This document shows, in pieces, positions 1 through 4,681 of a stretch of DNA of 6,086 nucleotides. A model generated the notes under the pieces. The model ran no database searches. It saw only the letters and a list, made by a program, of their open reading frames with translations, and was not told the DNA's origin. The DNA is from JAWWPG01 sp038254365 (GTDB lineage Bacteria > Actinomycetota > Actinomycetes > Propionibacteriales > Nocardioidaceae), in contig JBBSGI010000114.1 in the NCBI GenBank assembly GCA_038254365.1, positions 1-6,086 on the forward strand, written 5' to 3'. The position numbers and the translations under genes were made by a program. The stretch's first letter is position 1; every line of letters starts with the position of its first letter.

Positions 1-140
1 CTACCTCGACTACGTCGCCGCCCAGCTCAACAACCGACCCCGCAAAACACTCGGCTGGCACACCCCCGCCGAAGAGCTCAACCGGCTACTGTCAACACCG
101 TCCGAACCATCACGTGTTGCGTCGACCGGTTGAATCCGCC
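1..140 (+). mobile_element. Right end of an IS30-family insertion sequence
   Basis: The transposase stops at 133, and the sequence TGTTGCGTCGACCGGTTGAA at about 116-135, continuing TCCGCC to about 141, has the look of an IS30-family terminal inverted repeat overlapping the gene's end, as is usual in the family. The left end lies outside the window, so neither the inverted-repeat partner nor a target duplication can be checked. The boundary at about 140 is an estimate. Immediately beyond it the sequence no longer codes for anything recognisable until base 265. Confidence 0.6.
2..133 (+). CDS. IS30-family transposase, C-terminal end (5' part outside window)
   Basis: An open frame of 43 codons runs in from the left edge and ends at TGA 131-133. 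It contains LNNRPRKTLGWHTPAEEL, the signature at the end of the IS30-type DDE integrase core (LN-RPRK-LGW-TP-E). The last D and E of the catalytic triad cannot be assigned safely from so short a piece. In the family the protein cuts and joins the ends of its own element. The truncation is caused by the window edge, so I cannot say whether the full gene is intact. No other transposase fragment is present. Family assignment is firm; the exact element is not identifiable. Confidence 0.88.
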   Translation, partial: YLDYVAAQLNNRPRKTLGWHTPAEELNRLLSTPSEPSRVASTG

Positions 141-210
141 CGCCATACGACGACCGGAACCCCGCATATGCGTCGTGCCTCGCCGGGTGCCGATCAGCCA
201 CTGACGGCGG

Positions 211-234
211 GCCGGCGAGCGAGGGCTCGTCGGC
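211..234. other. Strong hairpin between the IS30 end and topoisomerase IB
   Basis: GCCGGCGAGC (211-220) pairs with GCTCGTCGGC (225-234) around the loop GAGG, giving a 10-bp stem with nine Watson-Crick pairs and one G-U wobble. A weaker 5-bp hairpin (GCAGC 233-237, GCTGC 243-247) follows. No T-run comes after, so it is not a classical intrinsic terminator. It could be a GC-rich actinobacterial terminator shielding topoisomerase IB from IS transcription, an operator overlapping the -35 zone, or chance in GC-rich DNA. Confidence 0.4.
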
Positions 235-252
235 AGCCGCAAGCTGCAGCGG

Positions 253-258
253 TATCTT
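253..258 (+). promoter_or_regulatory. Possible -10 hexamer (TATCTT) for a leaderless topoisomerase IB transcript
   Basis: TATCTT fits the actinobacterial -10 pattern TAnnnT and ends six bases before the ATG at 265. Transcription would therefore begin at or very near the start codon. The start has no Shine-Dalgarno (the preceding bases are GCCCCC), which agrees with a leaderless mRNA. No convincing -35 box is seen at 229-236, where the hairpin stem lies. This is inference from spacing and motif only. Confidence 0.35.
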
Positions 259-264
259 GCCCCC

Positions 265-1332
265 ATGCCTCGCCTGCGCAGGGTCTCCCCGAACTCGTCG
301 GGCTGGACCCGCCGCAAGCGCGGGCGAGGGATGGTCTACCTCGACACCGCCGGTGACCCGCTGACTCCTGAGCAGGTCGCCCGGGTCAAGGCGCTGGTCA
401 TCCCGCCGGCCTGGGTCGACGTCTGGATCTGCCCGTGGCCCAACGGCCACATCCAGGCGGTGGGCATCGACGCCGCCGGCCGGCGACAGTACATCTACCA
501 CCCGCAGTGGCGCCTGCAGCGCGACCAGCTCAAGTTCGACAGGGTGTCGACGATCGCCCAGAGCCTGCCGGCTGCACGGGAGGCGGTCCGCCAGCATCTG
601 GCGCTGGAGAGGATGCCGCTCGAGCGCGCGGCCGCGACCGCCGTACGCCTCCTCGATCTCGGTTACTTCCGGATCGGCAGCGACGTGTACGCCGACGAGA
701 ACGGCAGCTTCGGGCTGACCACCCTCGAGAAGCGTCATGTGCGCCTGCGCAACGGGCGCCTCGTCTTCTCGTTCACCGGGAAGTCCGGAATCATGCACAC
801 CATCGAGATCGACGACCTGGACGTCATCACCGCGGTCGACATCATGCGCAGGCGCCGAGGGGGTGAGCGGCTGCTGGCCTACAAGTCCGGCCGCGGCTGG
901 GTGGACATGGACGCTGCCCGCGTCAACGGCTACCTCAAGGAGGTCGTCGGCGGCGAGCTGACGGCGAAGGACTTCCGGACCTGGCACGCCACCGTGATCG
1001 CAGCTGCGGCCCTGGCCGCCTCGGCCGAGCCCGGCGACACCCAGGCGTCGCGCAAACGCGCCGTCCGGTCGGCCGTCGTCCAGGTGGCGCAGTATCTCGG
1101 CAACACCCCGACGGTCGCGCGCTCGGCGTACATCGACCCGCGGGTCATCGACCTGTACGACGACGGGGTCACCATCGAGGCGGCCGTCCGTCGCACCTAC
1201 GAGTCGCCGACAGACCGGCAGGTCGCCCTCGAGCGCGCAGTCCTGCGGATGCTGTCCCAGGCGCCCGAGTCCGGCGAGCGAGCCGCACGCTCTCGGACCC
1301 CACGCTTGCGGCCCGCACCCAAGACCGGCTGA
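265..1332 (+). CDS. DNA topoisomerase IB (poxvirus/bacterial type)
   Basis: The 355-residue product has the usual length of bacterial topoisomerase IB. These enzymes relax supercoils by nicking one DNA strand through a 3'-phosphotyrosyl link, without ATP or metal. The N-terminal domain (about 1-95) has the conserved IPPAWVDVWICPWPNGHIQA and GRRQYIYHPQW blocks. The catalytic domain (about 100-315) shows R136 in LDLGYFRIGSD, K173 in FTGKSG, R238 in KDFRTWHAT, N280 in YLGNTPTVARSAY and the nucleophile Y289 in ARSAYIDPRV. N280 sits nine residues before Y289, where poxviral enzymes have His and the bacterial branch has Asn, so all active-site residues are present. The tail (about 335-355) is basic and Pro-rich, possibly for DNA contact. 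The ATG at 265 gives the expected N-terminus (RLRRVSP). The next gene begins 12 bases after the stop, suggesting co-transcription. Family assignment is near certain; physiological role is inferred, as bacteria have other relaxing enzymes. Confidence 0.96.
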   Translation: MPRLRRVSPNSSGWTRRKRGRGMVYLDTAGDPLTPEQVARVKALVIPPAWVDVWICPWPNGHIQAVGIDAAGRRQYIYHPQWRLQRDQLKFDRVSTIAQSLPAAREAVRQHLALERMPLERAAATAVRLLDLGYFRIGSDVYADENGSFGLTTLEKRHVRLRNGRLVFSFTGKSGIMHTIEIDDLDVITAVDIMRRRRGGERLLAYKSGRGWVDMDAARVNGYLKEVVGGELTAKDFRTWHATVIAAAALAASAEPGDTQASRKRAVRSAVVQVAQYLGNTPTVARSAYIDPRVIDLYDDGVTIEAAVRRTYESPTDRQVALERAVLRMLSQAPESGERAARSRTPRLRPAPKTG

Positions 1333-1344
1333 CAGACTGGGCCC

Positions 1345-2166
1345 ATGGCGACGAGCGGAGCCGTTCGTGAGTGGTACGCCGAGGAGGGCTGGGGCGTCAT
1401 CGAGACGGCGGAGACGCCAGGTGGATGCTGGGCGCACCACAGCGCCGTGCAGACGGCGGGCTACCGGAGCCTCGAGCAAGGGGCGCTCGTCGAGGTCGAG
1501 TGGGAGCCTGCGCGTCAGGACGGCTTCTCCTACCGGGCGACCCGGGTCTGGCCGGCCGGTGAGCCGCCGTACACGGACGACCGCTCGGCGGGCGACCCGG
1601 CCGCTGGCCTGTATGCCGCGTACTCGAGCGGGCTCACTCTCACGCTGAACGGCGGTGCGCCCGCCAGCATCGCCGCGATGACGGCGGAGCACTGGCCGCA
1701 GGTGCGGGACATCTACGCCGCGGGCATCGCCACTGGACACGCGACGTTCGAGAGTGAGCCGCCGACGTGGGAACGCTTCGACGAGTCCCGGCTGGCAGGG
1801 CAGCGGCTGGTGGTCACCACCGCGGGCGGCTGCGTGCTCGGATGGACCGCCGCCTCGGCGGCGTCGGACCGGTGCGCGTACTCCGGCGTCGTGGAGCATG
1901 CGGTGTACGTCGACCCGGCGGCCACCGGCCGGAGCATCGGGCGTCTCCTGCTCGCGGGGCTGATCGCGTCCACCGAGGCCGCCGGCATCTGGACGATCCA
2001 GTCGGGCATCTTCCCGGAGAACGCCGCCAGCCTCGCCCTGCACGCCGCGTCGGGCTTCCGCGTCGTGGGCGTGCGCGAGCGGGTGGGAAAGATGACCTAC
2101 GGCCCGCTGGCCGGTCAGTGGCGCGACGTCGTCGCTGTTGAGCGCCGCAGCCCGCGGATCGTCTGA
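1345..2166 (+). CDS. Cold-shock-like domain fused to a PAT-type GNAT N-acetyltransferase
   Basis: This 273-residue protein has two parts. Residues about 4-70 resemble a cold-shock domain: GAVREWYAEEGWGVIE matches the strand containing RNP1 (KGFGFI in CspA), CWAHHSAV matches RNP2 (VFVHFSAI), then GYRSLEQGALVEVEWE. Aromatic residues W10, Y11, W16, W29, H31 and H32 lie where cold-shock proteins bind single-stranded nucleic acid. After a linker (about 71-105), residues 106-268 form a phosphinothricin-acetyltransferase-like GNAT domain: VRDIYAAGIATGHATFES, VEHAVYVDPAATGRSIGRLL (acetyl-CoA loop), NAASLALHAASGF, and a GQWRDVV end. Relatives acetylate amino groups of small molecules such as phosphinothricin, methionine sulfoximine or arsinothricin; the substrate here cannot be read from sequence. 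The loop is degenerate, with T and S where most relatives have R and G. It starts 12 bases after topoisomerase IB without a clear Shine-Dalgarno, so translation may be coupled. Domain calls are strong; function of the fusion is unknown. Confidence 0.9.
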   Translation: MATSGAVREWYAEEGWGVIETAETPGGCWAHHSAVQTAGYRSLEQGALVEVEWEPARQDGFSYRATRVWPAGEPPYTDDRSAGDPAAGLYAAYSSGLTLTLNGGAPASIAAMTAEHWPQVRDIYAAGIATGHATFESEPPTWERFDESRLAGQRLVVTTAGGCVLGWTAASAASDRCAYSGVVEHAVYVDPAATGRSIGRLLLAGLIASTEAAGIWTIQSGIFPENAASLALHAASGFRVVGVRERVGKMTYGPLAGQWRDVVAVERRSPRIV

Positions 2167-2248
2167 AGGAACTCGCTAGGACCCACGGCAATTCGGCGGT
2201 AATTGGTCGCCTTGCTGACGTGGCCTTGGCAGGATCGCCCTTCCGACG

Positions 2249-2314
2249 ATCCGAGAGCTCCCGCCCCACCATCCGAGAGCTCCCGCCCCACCATCCGAGA
2301 GTTCCCGCGCCAAG
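2249..2314. repeat. Three tandem 22-bp repeats upstream of the methyltransferase
   Basis: Units lie at 2249-2270, 2271-2292 and 2293-2314. The first two are identical over all 22 bases (ATCCGAGAGCTC followed by CCGCCCCACC). The third matches at 18 of 22. Each unit holds the near-palindrome CGAGAGCTCCCG, centred on GAGCTC, with five of six arm positions complementary; the third copy has GAGTTC instead. The period is close to two turns of B-DNA, so the sites would face the same side of the helix. The array ends 21 bases before the ATG at 2336. It may be an iterated operator or a dispersed intergenic repeat; the sequence alone does not decide. Confidence 0.85.
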
Positions 2315-2325
2315 CACCGGAGACG

Positions 2326-2367
2326 ATGACGATCCATGGACAGACTTCGCCAGCACGAGATCTCTGA
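2326..2367 (+). other. Possible 13-codon upstream reading frame overlapping the methyltransferase start
   Basis: An ATG at 2326 opens a short frame (MTIHGQTSPARDL, stop TGA 2365-2367) that begins ten bases before the methyltransferase ATG and overlaps it in another frame. The nearest GGAG is only three bases upstream, too close for a good ribosome site. It may be chance, or may lower translation from 2336. Confidence 0.15.
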
Positions 2368-3085
2368 GGCCGAGCAGCGGATCCTCAACCCGTTCACCGA
2401 CGAGAAGCTCATGCTCCTCGGTGAGGTCTGCCGGCTGCGGCCGGGTCAACGGCAGCTCGACCTGGCATGTGGCAAGGGGGAGATGCTGTGCAGCTGGGCG
2501 GAGCGGTTCGGGATCGGTGGCCTCGGCGTCGACATCAGTGACGTCTTCATCCCGGTGGCGGAGGCTCGCGCGGCTGAGCTGGGGGTCAGCGATCGGGTGC
2601 GGTTCGAGCGGGCGGACGCCAGCAGCGTCACCCCGCAGCCGGAGCCGGAGTCCTATGACATCGTCTCGTGCATCGGCGCGACCTGGATCGGTGACGGGCT
2701 GCCCGGAACGATCGACCTGATGCGTCCGGCTCTCCGTCCGGGCGGTCTCTTGCTCGTAGGCGAGCCGTTCTGGCACGAGGACCCACCGGAAGCGGCGTAC
2801 GCAGGGATGGGCATCCGCCCAGGCGAGTTCGTCTCGCTGCTCGGCACGCTGGAGCGGATCGAGTCGACAGGCACCGAGCTCGTCGAGATGGTGCTCGCCG
2901 ACGGCGACAGCTGGGACCGGTACGTCGCCGGGCAGTGGTGGACGGTCGAACGCTGGCTGACAGCGAACGTCGACCACCCGGCCGCCGCCGCGATGAGGGA
3001 CTTCCGCGCCACGGCTACCCGGTCACACCTGGCGTATGGCCGTCGCTACCTGGGATGGGGCGTGTTCGTGCTGCGGATCCGCTAG
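2336..3085 (+). CDS. Class I SAM-dependent methyltransferase
   Basis: The 249-residue product has a Rossmann-type methyltransferase fold. After a leader typical of its subfamily (RILNPFTDEKLMLLGEVCRL, 15-34) come motif I LDLACGKGEM (41-50), which binds S-adenosylmethionine, the acidic residue after strand 2 in GVDIS (D66), RADASS (92-97) for the adenine side, motif II DIVSCIGATW (108-117), and LRPGGLLLVGEPFWHED (133-149). The C-terminal third has Trp-rich stretches (WDRYVAGQWWTVERWL) that probably shape the acceptor pocket. The acceptor is unknown; I see no feature marking it as an rRNA, protein or lipid enzyme. The ATG at 2336 is chosen because the protein start matches the family. Its Shine-Dalgarno is poor: GGAG at 2319-2322 is 13 bases away. 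It is 169 bases from the gene before, with tandem repeats between, so it probably has its own control. Confidence 0.9.
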   Translation: MDRLRQHEISEAEQRILNPFTDEKLMLLGEVCRLRPGQRQLDLACGKGEMLCSWAERFGIGGLGVDISDVFIPVAEARAAELGVSDRVRFERADASSVTPQPEPESYDIVSCIGATWIGDGLPGTIDLMRPALRPGGLLLVGEPFWHEDPPEAAYAGMGIRPGEFVSLLGTLERIESTGTELVEMVLADGDSWDRYVAGQWWTVERWLTANVDHPAAAAMRDFRATATRSHLAYGRRYLGWGVFVLRIR

Positions 3086-3098
3086 CCCGCCGCGCAAC

Positions 3099-3119
3099 GC
3101 CGGTGCCACCGGGGCCGGC
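3099..3119. terminator. Weak hairpin after the methyltransferase, possible terminator
   Basis: Fourteen bases past the methyltransferase stop, CCGGT (3100-3104) can pair with ACCGG (3108-3112) over a 3-base loop, or GCCGG (3099-3103) with CCGGC (3115-3119). The two pairings exclude each other. No T-run follows directly, though the next 25 bases are locally AT-rich (GTCAATTGTTCACC). A second small hairpin, GCGAC-gccga-GTCGC, lies at 3164-3178. The position suits a terminator but the structures are modest for this base composition. The rest of the spacer to 3223 shows no clear promoter. Confidence 0.3.
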
Positions 3120-3223
3120 CGACTGTCAATTGTTCACCTCTTCTTGCCTCTGCCGTCATCAGGGCGACGCCGAGTCGCGACACGCTGAGGCGGTAGCCGC
3201 GGCGGACAACACCCCAACTCGCT

Positions 3224-3230
3224 GAAGAGG
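3224..3230 (+). promoter_or_regulatory. Shine-Dalgarno GAAGAGG fixing a TTG start
   Basis: GAAGAGG is complementary to the 16S anti-Shine-Dalgarno with one mismatch and lies six bases before the TTG at 3237. It is the best ribosome site in the window and supports the rare TTG codon as the true start of the sulfotransferase-like gene. The P-loop begins only about eight residues in, so a later start would cut the fold. Confidence 0.75.
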
Positions 3231-3236
3231 TCAACC

Positions 3237-4397
3237 TTGGCCAGACGGGTCTTCCTTCATGTGGGTAGCCCCAAGACCGGGACTACCTACCTTCAGGATG
3301 TCTTCTGGTCGCAGCGTGCGCTGGCCGAGGACGAAGGTCTTCTGCTGCCACTCGACACCTTCCACGACCACTTCCTCGCCAGTGCCGACGTGCGGGAGAT
3401 CGCCCATCAGGCCCGGTTCCCGCCGCGGGCCATCGGGATCTGGAAGCGGGTGGTCGACGACGGCTCGCGGTGGCACGGCGACGTACTCGTCTCGCACGAG
3501 CTGCTCGCTGCCGCCTCCGCCGAGCAGGCTGCCCACGCCGTACAGGCATGGATCGACGCCGAGGTGCACGTCGTCGTGACCGCTCGAGACCTGCAACGCC
3601 AGATCCCGGCCGAGTGGCAGGAACACGTCAAGCACCGTTCGTCGACGACGTTCTCGGAGTTTGTCCGGGAGGTGCGGGACGGAGGTCCAGCATCGCGGTG
3701 GTTCTGGAAGGTCCAGGACTCGGCATCCATCTGCCGGCGCTGGGGCGGCGCCGTGCCGCCGCAGAACATCCACGTCGTGACGGTCCCGCCGCAGGGCACC
3801 GCCCGCGACGTACTGTGGCGGCGGTTCGCCACCGTGCTCGGCCTCGATCCGGATCGCTTCGATGCCGCGACATCGTCCGCCAACTCGTCGCTGTCGGCTG
3901 AGCGGGCGGAGCTGCTGCGACGAGTCAACCAGCGGCTGAACCACCGGTTGCCGATGCCCGGGGCGTACGTCGAGACCGTGAAGGAAGTCTTCGCGAAGAG
4001 GGTCCTGTCGGGGTCTCCCGGCTCGCCTGTCGCGCTGAGTGACGGCGACCGGATGTACGCCGTCGAGCGGTCCCTGGAGCGGGTGGCCGACCTCCAACAG
4101 CAGGGCGTCGACATCGTGGGCGACGCCACCGAGCTGATCGGCTCTGGTACGACGGAGCCTCGCGCCGGAGCTAGCCTGCGGCCCGAGTCGATTCCCGACG
4201 CCGCCCTGCTCGACGCCGGCGTCGAGGCGCTGTGTGCCCTGCTGGAGGAGTACAACACGCAACGACGACAACTCGCCAGGAACAACCGCGCGGGTCGCCA
4301 GCTCCAGGAACAGCACCGCCAGGTCGAGACTCCAGGAGCCGTTGCCGGTCTGAAGGCCCGTTACGGCTCGCTGGTGAAGGCATTGCGCAACGCCTGA
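3237..4397 (+). CDS. Sulfotransferase-like protein (PAPS-binding fold)
   Basis: The 386-residue product begins VFLHVGSPKTGTTYLQ (5-20), the PAPS 5'-phosphosulfate-binding loop of sulfotransferases, here P-K-T-G-T-T. The strand and helix VVVTARDLQRQIPAEWQEHV (112-131) is the 3'-phosphate-binding segment with R117. The position eight residues on, often Ser in known enzymes, is A125. WFWKVQDSASICRRWG and IHVVTVPP continue the core. The end (about 330-386) is helical and rich in Q, R and E, perhaps a coiled coil. The family moves sulfate from PAPS to a hydroxyl or amine; the acceptor here is unknown, and the protein could also be an inactive relative. No signal peptide or membrane segment is seen, so it should be cytosolic. 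It starts with TTG behind a good Shine-Dalgarno, 151 bases after the methyltransferase, and is convergent with the tRNA gene. No PAPS-synthesis genes are nearby. Confidence 0.85.
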   Translation: MARRVFLHVGSPKTGTTYLQDVFWSQRALAEDEGLLLPLDTFHDHFLASADVREIAHQARFPPRAIGIWKRVVDDGSRWHGDVLVSHELLAAASAEQAAHAVQAWIDAEVHVVVTARDLQRQIPAEWQEHVKHRSSTTFSEFVREVRDGGPASRWFWKVQDSASICRRWGGAVPPQNIHVVTVPPQGTARDVLWRRFATVLGLDPDRFDAATSSANSSLSAERAELLRRVNQRLNHRLPMPGAYVETVKEVFAKRVLSGSPGSPVALSDGDRMYAVERSLERVADLQQQGVDIVGDATELIGSGTTEPRAGASLRPESIPDAALLDAGVEALCALLEEYNTQRRQLARNNRAGRQLQEQHRQVETPGAVAGLKARYGSLVKALRNA

Positions 4398-4435
4398 CCC
4401 GACATGGAGTCCCCTCGTCCACGGATGATGAGGTT

Positions 4436-4459
4436 TTGAGGGCGCCGGAGCGACCTCAA
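4436..4459. terminator. Hairpin between the convergent sulfotransferase and tRNA genes
   Basis: TTGAGG (4436-4441) pairs with CCTCAA (4454-4459). Inside, after one mismatch, CGC (4443-4445) pairs with GCG (4450-4452) around a 4-base loop: nine pairs in all. It lies 39 bases past the sulfotransferase stop and 31 bases past the tRNA 3' end, where a two-way terminator would be useful. No T-run follows on either strand, so termination is inferred from position and structure. Confidence 0.4.
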
Positions 4460-4489
4460 CCCATCAGGATCCGTCTAGGCCACGCGGAG

Positions 4490-4562
4490 TGGAGCTGAGG
4501 GGACTCGAACCCCTGACCCCCTCGTTGCGAACGAGGTGCGCTACCAGCTGCGCCACAGCCCC
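4490..4562 (-). tRNA. tRNA-Ala (anticodon CGC)
   Basis: The minus strand folds as a complete 73-base cloverleaf. Acceptor GGGGCTG pairs with CAGCTCC, including G3-U70, the main identity element for alanyl-tRNA synthetase. The D arm is GCGC-AGCTGGTA-GCGC. The anticodon stem CCTCG/CGAGG holds loop TTCGCAA, anticodon CGC at 4527-4529, reading GCG codons. The variable loop has five bases, and the T arm is AGGGG-TTCGAGT-CCCCT. The discriminator is A. CCA is not encoded and must be added after transcription. It is convergent with the sulfotransferase gene and lies 119 bases downstream of the sepX stop on the same strand. Confidence 0.97.
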
Positions 4563-4604
4563 CGACACACCGCGTGCCCGCGGCAGGGGTGAAACCGAGG
4601 GCAA

Positions 4605-4610
4605 ACACTA
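4605..4610 (-). promoter_or_regulatory. Possible -10 box (TAGTGT) of the tRNA-Ala gene
   Basis: On the minus strand, GCTAGTGTTTG contains TAGTGT, a good actinobacterial -10 (TAnnnT), in an otherwise GC-rich spacer between sepX and the tRNA. Transcription would start near 4598, giving a leader of about 36 bases for RNase P to remove. The -35 region 17 bases further up reads ACCTGT, which is weak. Supported by position and motif only. Confidence 0.45.
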
Positions 4611-4681
4611 GCATCCGGGATCGTGCGACAGGTGCCCGTGGCCGCGGCCCAGCGGAGCCCCCGGGGACGCCCGTGGAGCAC

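Noticed and set aside
147..176. Inverted repeat ACGACG / CGTCGT around GCATATGC, considered as an IS end or operator
   Set aside because: Arms are only six bases with an 18-base gap and no second copy, which is not above chance for this composition.
10..2043. 677-codon open frame on the minus strand opposite topoisomerase IB and the CSD-GNAT gene
   Set aside because: It runs through the IS end, a spacer and two well-recognised genes. Its product is Arg/Gly/Asp-rich with no recognisable fold. Long antisense frames are expected in GC-rich coding DNA.
2189..2205. CAATT / AATTG inverted repeat after the CSD-GNAT gene, considered as a terminator
   Set aside because: The stem has only five weak pairs, a 7-base loop and no T-run.
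1814..2977. 387-codon minus-strand frame across the repeat array
   Set aside because: It spans the end of one real gene, a spacer and most of another. Its only notable part (GWWGGSSR) is the translated 22-bp repeat.
2935..3225. 96-codon plus-strand frame overlapping the methyltransferase end and the following spacer
   Set aside because: It lies in another frame of a real gene, has no ribosome site and no recognisable protein.
3231..4316. 361-codon minus-strand frame opposite the sulfotransferase gene
   Set aside because: It is an antisense shadow. The plus strand has the PAPS motifs and a good Shine-Dalgarno.
4640..4649. Palindrome GGCCGCGGCC between sepX and the tRNA gene
   Set aside because: Short GC-only palindromes are common in such DNA, and it has no loop to act as a terminator hairpin.
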